NCBI GenBank assembly: GCA_947034885.2 | Contig: OX344750.2 | Location: forward strand, 2,728,001-2,792,000 | Length of the DNA: 64,000 nucleotides | Reading direction: 5' to 3' | Source: Thuidium tamariscinum | Lineage: Eukaryota > Streptophyta > Bryopsida > Hypnales > Thuidiaceae | Part shown: one piece after another, positions 43,971-55,974 of the stretch | How positions within the stretch are numbered: position 1 is the stretch's first letter | Layout: every line of letters begins with the position of its first letter | Position numbers and translations under genes: made by a program | Notes under the pieces: generated by a model | What the model was told of the DNA's origin: nothing | Seen by the model: the letters and a program-made list of their open reading frames with translations, nothing else | The model's database searches: none

Positions 43971-45077
43971 TTTGCAGCGCCACGAAGTTAGAACTGGCCT
44001 GACACTGCATTGCTGCACCGAGATCTGAAGCCATCAAGCAGCTTACAGTGATGTGAAATAGGAAAGTGGAGAACCAGATTCATGGCAGTTCTGATTTTTT
44101 CGACGTAGTTATGTACATGACAACACAGTGCATGCATATTCGGACATATGTAGCCTGAGATGCAATGGAGCCGGAAATGCTGAGAATCGATCATGTCTTC
44201 CTATAGACAGACTGGTTCTTGTAATAGGATTTGCTTGATCACCCATTTTCGGGGGAATAATATATCCTTGTCATACGCTCTGAACATGGCACAGCTTTTA
44301 TGTACTTGTGATTACTCTTGTAATGGAAATCCTTTTGTTATTGAAAAGTTCAGAATTCGCATAATGTTTTAGTACCAGATGAGAGCTCCGCAGTAACTAA
44401 CCTCCAATTCGAATAACACACGGTTTCTGCAAGGCAAGATCGTTGTTACTGAAAAGAATATTCGGATCCCCAAATAGATTCTGCAATAAGTTCTACAAAT
44501 GTGCGGTTCATTGCTGCTGCTATTTCTTTTGGTAGCATCTTCAGCGAGACAGATTACTAACTCGTATTTTTACCTCTTCTGTGTACTGATTCTTCTTGCG
44601 AACAAGTTTCAACTGCAATTGTTTGGGACGGCTTGCAGCCTTCACAAAACCCTAAGATGCTGAAATCTGGATCCGGTTGACCTGTGATCGTCATCTAGCA
44701 CGAACTCATAATTCTTGAAAACAGACATGCTGTGACAATTGCAACCGACGAATTTCTAGTAAAAAGGTGTTTTGATTTCTTGAAGTATCCTCAGAGTTGC
44801 GGAAGCAAAGCATAACTTGTTTAAGTGCGTTATTGTTCATAATTGATAGGCTTCCTAAATGACACGCGCCGAGAATGATTGAGAGCTTGCAGTCGCTTTT
44901 GACTTTATAGAAGCAACAGTGAGGCAGTACTTCCCGAGCCAGTAAAAAACGAGCGAGTCCTTCTTTTCTCGTTTTTTGTTTGATCGCAAGCGAGAAAGGT
45001 CGAGTTTCGTTTTAATCTGTGCGTGGCGATCGAATTTCTTGCGCTTCGATCAGATTGTGGTATCAGAGCAAGTGGCC
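43971..45077. other. Spacer between the nodulin-related and p24 genes
   Basis: Holds the 3' untranslated region of the nodulin-related gene, with AATAATATA near 44258, then the upstream region of the p24 gene. No additional gene was recognised. Confidence 0.5.
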
Positions 45078-47215
45078 ATGGCGCGAGGGCGGTGGAGGTT
45101 CGTGTTCTTGATGGTGCTGGGGTTAGGACTTTGTGTGGACCGGTCCGGAGCGTTGATGACGACGATTTTGCACAAGGAGTGCGTCCACGAGGAGGTGGAG
45201 TATGACGGCGATTTGGTTTCAGGCAGTTTCGTGGTGATTGATCACGGGCTTTCTTGGAGCGATGAACCAGGGGTCGAGCTTGTGGTGCGTTCAATTAGCC
45301 CTAGGACACCATTGTGCATTCTCTCTGTCCTCCGAGCGCGCACGCGAGAAGTTCATTCCTCGCTTGCGACGAATTGATCGCTCTGAAATTGCTTTTCAGT
45401 ATGTTCTTATCGAAGAAGAGGCTCTCCTCTTGGAGTTGAAAGGGCTAGGGTTTTGTACGGGGGAATCAACTTGCGCGATTGCTTTGGAATTATATCTTCG
45501 TATGTCGTGCCGCTCCTCTTGTCGGTATTTCAGTCGAATAGTTAATACAACCGGTTCAATTGGGTCCGATTCTTTTCTTTTCAGTAGTATCCTCTGTCGG
45601 AATTATCGCTGCTTGATAGTCTTGCCTCTACTTTGTAGCCATCGTTGTCGCAATCAAATTTAATCTGCAGTTAGGATGCATTGTTTCGGAGATTTGACTT
45701 CTTATTGAAGAAGAAACTCTCTTCTTGGAGGGTTGGGTGTTGAAGAGGCAATTTCAATTAGGGTTTCGTAGAAGCAGCAGGTTCAAATTGTATAATTGCT
45801 TTGGAAACTACCGAATTGTCTCTTTGTTCTATTCCTCTTCTATGTCTTTCGTTCGGTTAGGCAATACAATCGGTTCTATTGAAACCAATCCTGTTATTTT
45901 CAGTATCCTCAACCGGAAAGATCAATGTTTATTTGTCTTACCTCTCCGATGTTCTCTGGGATAATTTTCTACTCTGAATCGTTTGGAAGATTTTACAGCT
46001 TAAGGTTTTCACGGAAACCTAAGTTGCTGCAATCAGGATTCGTTTGATCTGTGAGCATCCTCAAACTGCAGCTAATTCTTGGAAGATGATGGCAGGTGAC
46101 AAGTCCCTCTGGTACGAAGGTGACAAGTATCTTTGCCAATGAAGGGCAGAAGTTTGAGTTCCAAGCTCATCAAAAGGGTTTGTACAAGTTCTGCTTCATG
46201 AACCCCGCATCTACGCCTGAAACGATCTCATTCCACATCCACGTTGGGCACATTCCAGGCATTGAGGATCTTGCAAAAGACGGTGCAATCCTAATCTTCT
46301 TCTCTTTGATTGGCTCTGGGTACTAATTGCATTTAGATTTACGAATGTTGGGCTAAGTACGAGGATGTGGCCTCGCACTTTAAATCAGAGGCAACAACGA
46401 CTACATGCGCTAGTGGATGTTTTTCTAACGTGTTGGAAGATGTTCCTGGTGTTGCAGAACATTTGAAGCCTGTGAATGTCAAGATAGCCCAACTTCGGGA
46501 AGCTCTAGCAGCCGTATCTGAAGAGCAGATCTACTTAAAAGCTCGTGACCTTCGGCACCGTACAAGTGAGTTGGTTTTAATACTTTGCACTCACTTTTTT
46601 GTTCTTCGTCTTTGTAGATGCTAAGATACATCTTCGTCTTTAGGTTAAGAGACACTTATTTGACTCTATCAAATCTATGTTAACATAGAACAAATTGTAA
46701 TAGATAAATCAGTAATACGTTAATCTGTAACATTAGATTGTTTCAGGAGCTTTTAGACAACATCACTAAGAGAATCTTCCCCATAATTTGTAGAAGGTCT
46801 TTCTATGCTCATAGTGGATCTACGATGGCCTCGTTATGGTACATAGGGGGGCCTCTGTAGGATCACTACTGTAGTGGGTTACCTACGAACGAGTTGTACG
46901 GGAGTATGGGAGATGTTGATTCTGATGCTGTCTGAAATAGTTTTATTCTATTAAAAACACAGTTACTTGCTAAGGTGTGTGAATACTATCTTAAGATTCT
47001 GCTTCAATCAGTTGGTCCATGACATTGTAACTGCTTAGGTAGAACGTTTCAGCAGCTCATCGAGTTTGTGTTATGGTGCAGCGAACGAGAGCACCAACCG
47101 GCGGTTGATAACATACACAGTCGGGGAGTATGTGTGCCTCGTAGGTGTAAGCCTTGGTCAAGTGTACCTCATTCGGAAGCTTTTTGACAAGCGCCTGGGG
47201 TACAATAGAGTTTGA
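45078..47215 (+). CDS. p24-beta family (emp24/gp25L) cargo receptor, 4 exons
   Basis: Exons 45078-45284, 46096-46282, 46458-46565 and 47082-47215 join in phase, giving 211 aa, the usual p24 length. A signal peptide covers residues 1-25, a GOLD domain about 26-120, with the conserved cysteine pair (C35 and the one in YKFCF), a coiled coil about 135-165, a single membrane span about 178-198 and a short cytosolic tail ending LGYNRV. The Y-N-R-V ending marks the plant p24-beta group. These proteins cycle between ER and Golgi in COPI and COPII vesicles and sort secretory cargo. The tail has no typical di-lysine end. Introns are 811, 175 and 516 bp. The first intron contains open stretches (45385-45660) that are not coding. 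Confidence 0.92.
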
Positions 47216-47556
47216 CAGTGTCATAAATTAGTCCATGTTGTAAGGGGAGCCAGCAATCCGTCCATGCCTTGTGATCACAGGCTTCTGTATTGAGACATGG
47301 TTGTGTAGCTTAAGAGATTGCTATTGACATTTATGAAATACTTCTTTAACTTCTTCTTTTAACAATTTGCTAGTTACCCAATTCCTTCATGAACTTGCCA
47401 TGAGTTGCTACTATCTTACTCTTATGAAATTTTGACCGTCCCTTGAATTGCAAGCCAGTTAACTTATGCTTGCCCAAGAACATCAAGCATGCAACATAAC
47501 AATCATATGATAACTGAGCTTGATCCCCCCTTGTTCGAGAAACATATGTCTAAGCA
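47216..47556. other. 3' flank of the p24 gene
   Basis: Probable 3' untranslated sequence and spacer. No other feature seen. Confidence 0.5.
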
Positions 47557-47985
47557 ACCTTTCTAGGATCCACCATGCTGAGTAATGGATCTTCCAAGTT
47601 TTAAAATTTTTTACTGAAGATACTAAAGACCAGTATGTTGTCTCACCAATCCATTTACGGAAAAACAAAAAACAAAACGTCTCCTTAGTAGTCCAGGTAG
47701 CTATCCAAGTCTTGCATCTCTAATTCTCTTAAATCCGCAACTCTTTGTGGTGAGAAAATGCACTCGAAATGCCTCATACTAGAAAAACTTAAAATCCAAA
47801 CAAATCCTTGACACAACAAGAAGTCTCTGAAACTCGTCCATGCGGGTGTGCCCGCCCAAGTGCTCCATGGACTCCATCCAATCACAGCCATAATGGATAC
47901 TCAGCACCTGGTTCGCTACGACCATAATGGCTCGAGCTTTCGTCTTGCAACCTTTGGCGTCACTGATGATACCGAAGAGCTTCAC
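47557..47985 (-). pseudogene. Duplicated 3' end of the TPR-MYND-SET gene
   Basis: About 430 bp match 55704-56160 in the same orientation, covering the last part of exon 12 and the 3' untranslated region. On the minus strand the coding part reads KLFGIISDAKGCKT and GCDWMESMEHLGG, with differences and an altered end. Homology stops abruptly at about 47985, inside the exon. There are no upstream exons nearby, so it cannot make the parent protein. The presence of untranslated flank argues against simple exon capture and for a DNA duplication. Confidence 0.85.
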
Positions 47986-49256
47986 TAGCATGAGTCACGC
48001 TTCTATCCATTGGGATCCTCCTTCAAATCCAACTCCAATGTTGTTTGAGTTTGTATTAAGGTGGATGGCTCTAAAAGTGATACTTTACGAGCTAGCCACT
48101 CTTTTTGAGGGATTTATGGTTATTGAAAGAATTTTTGCATATTTTTTAAATGAAGAGAGGCTGTAGCAGAGTCAAACGCTTGTGGTTTTGTAATTTTTGG
48201 AGTAGGTGTGAATTAGACATGAATTTTTCAAGAAATAGAACATAGGCCCCCTATTTGTGATTTGCAAGGTATTGGCGCCCTCATTCTCCTTTGATCTCCT
48301 GTATTGTGTATGGGTCGGCCTCTTCATTAGAGGTGCCTCTGTCTTCCGGGAAGCAGAGACTCTCGTTGTTACAAGTCTTCCGAATTTTCTCCTATTCCAT
48401 TGATTGCAGATTCAGTTCATTCGGCTTTAGGAAAAAAATTCGTCTGCACACTGCAATCTCCTTGTGAACTACCTGTTGATGCTTCTGTTCAACTGGCAGG
48501 TTCTTGACTTTCTGGCGATCATCTCAAAGGATCAAAGACCTCAATCAAAGAATTCGCAAATCACAGATTGATTCGTTTGTTTCTTATAACTGTGGCAGAC
48601 AAAGTTTGCTCAATGATCACTACCCCACATGTGAAATCACTGCACTACATGTGAAATCACTGCTTGACCAGTTCTCCTTCAATCTCATGTCGTAGCTCCA
48701 GGGCTGCTCTCTCCTGCTCTGTGACACAATCCGGAAGGATGAGAACATGCTACTAAAGCAACAACAAAGGTATGTCTCCTGCTTCTGCTTCTGCTTCTTA
48801 TGCAGCCTCTGTTGCTCAGCTTAGAGTCGTTTCTAGAATTGCTGAAATGTGAAGCTGAAATCTTGTTCACTAACCAAAAAAAATACTCACAGGCTTGTCT
48901 GATTTGGAACTGCCAGTCCGTAATCTTCATCTATGGATATGTGTTCCTTGCAGCTTGGAAATCCGCAGCTTGCAGTAACGATTCTTCACGTATGTCTCTG
49001 ACCCTATCCATTTTTTGAAAGCGCCCAATCTTGTGCACTGAATATTGAAATTGCTATCTCGTGATTTCTATAGGTTTCAGTAGGTTCTGCAGGTCACTGC
49101 TTGCAGGGTTCACAACCAAGGTAAAATTCGCAACCCTCGCTTCCTATTTTGTTGCACTTTTAAATACCATGATAGACTTGCATTCAATAATATTGTTGTG
49201 CTTGCAGATTGGAGCTGCGGGGAGGGACTGAGTAGGAAGAATAGTTCGGACGACTA
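47986..49256. other. Intergenic DNA, no gene recognised
   Basis: Moderate GC content in parts (48240-49250), with a short CTTCTG repeat near 48780. Several splice-like motifs occur, but no frame with family resemblance was found. Confidence 0.35.
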
Positions 49257-49490
49257 AGGTAAGAGGCTCAAAAAGTGATCATTTAAGCGCTGGTGTGCCT
49301 TTTTCATTTATCTCCTGAGATGGAAATATTTTTAGTTTGTTTTTTAGTCAAAGAAAAATAGATGAGGAATCTAATACAAGTCGTTTCATATTTTTTGAAG
49401 CATTATTGAATTAGTTATGAATTTTCAAACACAATCTTGTATAGGTCCCCATTTGTGATCATAGGTCCTTGGAAACCCATCCATGCATAG
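49257..49490 (+). repeat. Dispersed repeat, copy 2 (mate at 1262-1497)
   Basis: Same orientation and length as the copy at 1262-1497, with visible divergence of perhaps one base in six to ten by eye. Confidence 0.7.
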
Positions 49491-49958
49491 TTTGAAAAAA
49501 AACCAGGGCTTGTTCAAAACTATCATTGCAACGTGTATAAAGCAATAAAAATGGTTTCTAAAAGCACCCCTTTCTAAATCTGAAATGAATGCTTGAATTA
49601 ATCATTATTTCAAAATTTTCAATACTTGTAAGAAAGTAGTTGAATAACTAATTCTGATTTTGAACTAAATTAGTAAACACCTAGCCATTTAGTTAGAAAT
49701 GAACCTAGTGTGGCTCTTAAACCATCCATTGAAGAAGTAAAAACAAATTTTATTAGGGTCCATTGTAATCCATAGTTCATTTTCCGATATTTCAAGTGTC
49801 CATTTCATAGCCCCTACTGAACGGTTGAAAATGCCCGCTCAGTTTTAGAGCCCTCTCCTATACATACACCTCCTCCAAACACAAAATTTTGAGGTAAGAA
49901 ATTGCTTTGTTGCCATGTCTGGAAAAATGACAAACTATTTTGTACATGCATCCATACC

Positions 49959-50245
49959 TTAGCAACTTCAAGTAATGGTGGTATTTGGCTTATATCTTGT
50001 CCTTTCTTCCTAACTTGACGTCTTGCAATAGCTCTTAGTTGATTTTCTTTGCAAATTGCAAGTGGAAATCCACAATAGGGTGTCTTCTGTGATGGTATAG
50101 AAGTATTTGCTTTTATTAAAGCATGCAGTTGATCGCCAAAAGCAGCTTCCGATTTTGTAGACCACTTCTCATTATGACGCTTTTTGATCTAAGCAAAGCC
50201 TGCCTCTGCAATTTGAGGGACGCTAACTTCGTCCCACAAAGTGGG
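49959..50245 (-). pseudogene. Unassigned coding-like fragment
   Basis: On the minus strand about 95 codons read like protein (LWDEVSVPQIAEAGFA, then one TAG, then KRHNEKWSTKSEAAFGDQLH and further basic sequence), ending at a donor-like AAG|GTATGG at 49959. The single stop and lack of a start point to a relic. The family is not recognised. A transposon-encoded protein is possible. Confidence 0.3.
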
Positions 50246-51099
50246 ATCAGCGGGCTGGATTTACCCCTGGGGTAAACACTGAAATTTTTTATTTGTGCTT
50301 CTACATCTACATATTGGTGAATCTTTATTAATTCAAAATGTCCTTCATGTATGTGGTTTTGATAAAAAATTCTCTCAATAGTTCAAATTATAAGCATTGG
50401 CAATACTAGTGTTACATTTGCTCATGATCATTATATAATCAAGACCGCTTAACCAACTAATCATAAACATATGACTTTTTGAATACCAAAGGAAAGTAAT
50501 TTATTTTCTTTAGGTGTTGGAGTTGAATTCCCTCTCCAAAGTAATATTGCCACTATAAAATCTAACATTGCTACTTTAAAGTGGCATTGTCATCTAGATC
50601 ATCTTAATGTACAATCAATTGATCATTAAGTACAATGCAAAATAATGATTTGGTTATTGGCTTACTGCCACTCAAATCCACCATGCGTTTATGTACAGAT
50701 TGCACCTTTGGCAAGAATCATCGAATATCTTATCCGGATCAAAACGAGCTATTAGGAGCCAACCAAGTGATAACCACTACTTTTTGGAGACCATTATTGA
50801 TTGTAGAGCTCAAATTTTCTTAAATTTGTCCTAAAAAAACATACCTCATTAATCATAAATGTTATAGTGTCATGTTTAAATATTGCGTAGTTCACGATGT
50901 CATCTCATCATTCTAATTAAATACCAAAAAGCACATGTAACAAGTGCTTTTTATTCTTTTGTTGAACTTTAAATTAGATGATCTAGAAACTTTTAGATTG
51001 AAAGTAATGATGTTTTAAATAGAATTTTCCATTGTTGACAACTTTGAATGATTTTTAGGGTTAATTTTGATGAATTTGATGAAGTTTTTGAGTAAATCA

Positions 51100-51836
51100 G
51101 GGTGATTGCACGAAACACTTGTACTTTGTTGCGTTTTGCAATAGTACTCTACTACTCCTGATTTTTTTTGGAATACTATTTAATTAGAAAAATAATTTTT
51201 AAATTTAAAAAAATATGACTTATATATATACCTTTAAGACTAAGGTACCTACAAAAGGAATTGTACAGGAAAATTTTCTAAGTAGGAGAACTGGAAAAGT
51301 ACCAAACCTCAAGAAAATACATACTTTCATGTTTTAATTAGGGAAAAATAGTAAAAATAAGTAAATACAAAAAATAAAAAGTGCCCATTTTCAACAACTT
51401 TATAGAGATGGTCATTCACCAAAGAACCTACCAAAATAATATTTTATATGTTTCAAAATACAAGCAGAATGAAGCTCTCTTTGTAGACCTCCACATGACA
51501 TAAAATTAACTATTTTGTAAAAACCTTTTGTGGAAAGCTAGAAGTCTATTAGAAGACCATCTCATCCAAATTTCATCTCAAAATCATTAAAAAAAGGTAT
51601 TCCATAGTACTAAGAACCTCCAAATTGTCATATGTGACATTCAATCACTAGTACTATTTCTATATTAAACTATTTTCTAAAATTATCAAAAATTCATGTA
51701 AGCTGTATGATAGTTATGAGTACCTTCTCTAGAAATCTTGAGTCATTTGGAGCAAAAATGAAAAAGTTATGATCAAAAAACAGATCAGCATGAGACGTGT
51801 GACAGAAAATAGTATAAGTGTTTCATGCAATTGCCC
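51100..51836. mobile_element. TIR element of 737 bp inserted in the copia element
   Basis: Left GGGTGATTGCACGAAACACT and right AAGTGTTTCATGCAATTGCCC are inverted over about 25 bp. ATCA flanks both sides (51096-51099 and 51837-51840), which could be a 4-bp target duplication or chance. It separates the GAG-pre-integrase part from the integrase core. The superfamily is not assigned. Confidence 0.65.
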
Positions 51837-52632
51837 ATCATTCCATTAAAATTTCAAAAAAGACTCCCAAAAGGACCCAAGGAAGTGGCATGGGTGGCTT
51901 CTAGTAGCTCGTTTGCACCCATCCTCATGATCCTACCACTAAAGCTTTGGTACCCCTTGGACTTGTCTATATTGACTTATATGGTCCAATGAAGAATCCC
52001 TCTCATAGTCAAACTTTGTATTTCCTTCCATGTGTAGACGGCTACACACGATATTTATATGTCTATTTTTTGAAGCAAAAATCTGAAGCTCTTTCTTATT
52101 TTATACAATATAAAAATTTAATAGTGAATCAAACATCCCAAAAGATATTGATTCCTCATTCAAACAATGGTGGTGAATTTACATCTTCTAAATTTAATAA
52201 ATTTTGCCATAACCATCGTATTTGGCAACACCTTACAAACTTATACAATCCCGCATAAAATAGTGTAGCTGAGTAAAAGAATAGAACCTTAGTAGAATCT
52301 CTTTGCAATATGTTATATATGGCCAAATTTACCAATACCTATTGGACTGAAGTCCTTCATGTTTTTTTCTACTTGCAAAACTGTTCATTTACCTCTGCTT
52401 TAAGTAACTCTACTCCATTTGAAATGAAGACAAGTTTAAAGCCTAATCCTAGTAATCTCCATATCTTTTGATGTCAAGCTTTTATCCATATACCTGATGA
52501 AAAACAAAGAAAATTAGACATTAAAACTATTGATATGTATTTTTATGGGTTATGGAGATCCTCAAGGAATAAAATGGTATCACATATATGATCTCTCTAT
52601 GCATCGTGTTTTTACACACCAAGATGTCATTT

Positions 52633-53564
52633 TTAACCCCTAAAGGATCAAAGTGTCTTTTTTGGCAACATAGCGATTTGGGGTAGGTACGTGTGACTAG
52701 AGATTTTTATGTTTTGAAGCCAAAATTTAATAGAAGGTGTGGATGAGGAATATCATCAAAGCCCAACAATTTTCGTGACTTTTAACTACATGGTTGAAAA
52801 GTTATTGCATGAAATGTTGTTTGTTTCTCAACTTGGGCAGTTCGGGTAGATAAAAAAAATCATTTTTTTTGGAAATAAAATTATGAAATTGGTTTTATAT
52901 AGTTATATATACGTAGAAAGATTTGAATCATTCCATTTGGATTAATGAGTCAAAAGTTATGAAGAATTTCAGTTTTTGGATAGTTATGGATTCTCTACTC
53001 TAAAAAAGACTTTGAAGTCCTTTATTTTACTCAATTTTCAATCTTTTTGAAAAAAAATTAAAAAATTGGGTGTAGATTGTTTATTGCAACATTTGAACTA
53101 TTGGAATTGGCATTTTTCAATCCAACAAATAAATTGTTAACATTTTAGTATTTTGAATCATTCTCTAATTCTTCCTACTTACTATTTTTTTTGTACATGT
53201 TGTATAATTCCAAATGATTTGAAAATTTCTAGGCATGTAGCCAACTTAAGTTGAAGAATAAATCCAAAGTGTAACAGCCATTTTGAAAAAAATTCATACA
53301 AATATGGCCTTTTGAATTGCAGCTGCCCAGATTTTCATAGTGGTAAAAAAAGAACTTTTGCAACTTCAAACACTAATATCTTACAATCTACATGGCAAAA
53401 CTTTCTGAAATTCTTTTTACATCTTCTTGAACTAGTGCATTAAGAGATCCTATGGTTACATTATTCTAAAAATGTTTCTTTTCTAAAATTTGGTAGTTGT
53501 CCTAGAAATGACAATTTTGCAACAATTTTTGGTGAAAACATATTCAAAAACCTTAATTGGTTAA
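52633..53564 (+). mobile_element. TTAA-ended element inserted in the copia element, 932 bp
   Basis: The left end TTAACCCCTAAAGGATC and right end CTTAATTGGTTAA are flanked by TTAA (52633-52636 and 53561-53564). Dropping the element with one TTAA joins the copia frame without loss: the codons for D-V-I-F run directly into K-E-D-Y-L, and the frame continues open for a further 40 or so codons. Related to the outer element at 3211-5579 and to the left end at 63889. Confidence 0.88.
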
Positions 53565-55525
53565 AGAAGACTATTTACTTCTTGGGGGAGACTCTTTCAC
53601 TACTATTAGTGATTATGATGATTCACATTTTGTCCCAAATCTACTTCCTACACTTCAATCTCATGAGTCACTATTTGAATTTTCAAACTCGTCTATTTAA
53701 GGTTTAGAATTCCCTCATCAAATTCTAGATTCTCCTCCACCTACAAGCCCTTTGATAGCTCATGAATGTGCTCATCTTTGACAAAGTAAATCATTTGCAT
53801 CAACTACATCTAGAAGCTCATCCCGCCCAACCAAAGGGCATTGGAAATTCACTAAATATCATGACAAAAATTACTATGTCTATACCCTTTTGATTCAACT
53901 TTCTAATCTTATTATAGTTAATGACACACTTATTGGTAATGAAGCATCACATTGGAAGAATGCCATAGATTTAGAATATGAATCACTCATTAAAAATGGT
54001 GCATGGAAACTCATGGATTTTCCTCCAAATTGAACTATTATAAGTACAAAGTGATTGTTTCACCAAAAATATAATTCTGATGGTTCATTAGCTGGGTATA
54101 AAGCCCACTTTGTTGCCCGCAACTTTTCACAACAAGTCGGTATTGATTTCACCGAAACCTTCTCACTCGTTATTAAAATGACTTCTCTTAGAATTTTGTT
54201 AGCTTTAGCCACATTTTATAATTTTCACATCCATCAAATGGATGTGGTCACAACTTTTCTAAATGGTTTACTTTACGAAGAAATATATATTACTCAACCA
54301 GATGGTTACATTCAATTTGGGCAAGAATACAAGGTATATCAACTTCTCAAATCCTTATATGGTTTAAACAGGCACCATGGATGTGGTGCGAGCTTTTTGA
54401 TACATTTTTCTAAACTAAGGTTTTCATAAATGCACTATTGATACTAGTGTTTATATAAACAGACAAAACTCATATATTCTCCTCCTTGGTTTATATGTTG
54501 ATGATTTAGTGAATATATAAATATTTATATATTCACAAGCAAATTTTTACTCAATAATTTTCTATAATGGATAATAATGAATTGGCTTTTATATTAGGAG
54601 TTCAAATATAACAAGATCATGCTTCTAATACTTTGACCCTCACACAAGAAAAATATATCCTTCAATTGATCTTCTCACCAAATTAAAAATGCTTGATTGT
54701 TATTTGGTTTCCATTGCTCTTTCTCCCAATACTTGATATTCTCATACCAATAGTGAAATCTTAACATTTGATGAAATTACCTTTTATGAAAAGTGTTCCT
54801 TATAATAATGCAATTGAATACTTGGTTACCATGAGACATTGGGACATTACTTTTCCTATAAACAATTTGGCTCAATTTATGTCCAACTTTACTCAACAAC
54901 ATTGAATGGGCACCAAACACATCATGTATTATCTTAAAGGTATCCTAACTAAAGGTTTACTTTATTGTAGTTGGCACTCCACCATTCCAAAATCTAATGC
55001 TGACTGGGTTGGTGACTTGGACACTCGTTGATTAACATCGCAATATATTTTCAATTGTTTTCATCTTATATAATATCTTAGAAAAGTACTAAGCAACTTG
55101 TAGTTGTTTTATCTTATACTCAAGCTAAATACATCATTGCTGCCATTGCCAATAAAGACCTCCTTCAATTACAATCCTTCATTCAAAAGCTTGTTTTTTC
55201 TCTTCCATTACCAAATATAGTTTTCTATGACAATCAATATTATATTGCTTTAACACACAACCTAAAATTCCATGATCAAAGTAAACATATTGATATAAGA
55301 TTTTAATCTCTTCGAGAAAAAATTCTCAATAACATTTTGGCCCTTGAATATACTCCTACCAACAAAATGTGGCATGATATTTTAACCAAAGCTATTACTT
55401 CCCAAAAGTTTTCCAATTGCTAATGCTATTGCAATTGTCAACACTTCTCATTAATTTGATGCTAGGAGAGTTCTTTCTACAATTCATACATCAAATTGAT
55501 GAACAAGATGCACCTGAAGGAGGCA

Positions 55526-55703
55526 TGTTAGCACAAAAATAAGTTAGATGAGTCAACTTACCATCAAGTTTTATATGAATACACAATGATTGAATATCTA
55601 CAATCACCTCTATGAAGTGAGGACTGTATTAAGAACTTGTAATGATGTTGAATAATAATAATAATATATACAAATTTTTCTCTCTTCTTTCTCTCTCAAA
55701 ACA
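55526..55703 (+). repeat. copia 3' LTR, 178 bp
   Basis: Starts TGTTAG right after the purine tract GAAGGAGGCA and ends AAAACA, the TG...CA form of LTRs. It contains a pyrimidine-rich TCTCTTCTTTCTCTCTC tract near the end. It abuts the 3' flank of the TPR-MYND-SET gene. Confidence 0.75.
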
Positions 55704-55974
55704 CTTTCTCCGATCCACCATGCTAAGGAATGGATCTTCCAGGTTTTAAATTTTGTTACTGAAGATACTAAAAACCACTACGTACATTGTCTCAAAAATC
55801 CATTTACGGCAAAACAGAAAGCAAAAACGTCTCCTCAGCAGTCCACTCAGGCAGCTATCCAAGTCTTGCATCTCTAATTCTCTTCCGTCCGCAGCTGTTT
55901 GTGGTGAGAAAATGCACTCGAAATGCCTCCTGCTGGAAAAAACTAAAATCCGAACAAATCCTTGATATTATTTA

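Larger units (their letters stand above)
50370..55703 (+). mobile_element. Ty1/copia retrotransposon, 5'-truncated and decayed
   Basis: In copia order: a GAG-pre-integrase zinc region (WHCHLDHLN near 50580, CTDCTFGKNHR near 50700), integrase core (LVYIDLYGPM at 51960, NNGGEF near 52165), reverse transcriptase (AHFVARNFSQQVGIDF near 54110, YVDDL near 54500), RNase H (KHIDIRF near 55290), polypurine tract (about 55516-55525) and a 3' LTR (55526-55703). Many stops and frameshifts break the polyprotein. No 5' LTR or primer-binding site was found. Two later insertions lie inside (51100-51836 and 52633-53564). The integrase-before-RT order separates it from gypsy elements. Confidence 0.85.

Noticed and set aside
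45057..45070. TGGTATCAGAGC, identical to the initiator-Met tRNA primer-binding site of plant LTR retrotransposons
   Set aside because: It lies in the leader just upstream of the p24 start codon, with no LTR, gag or pol nearby. Probably chance.
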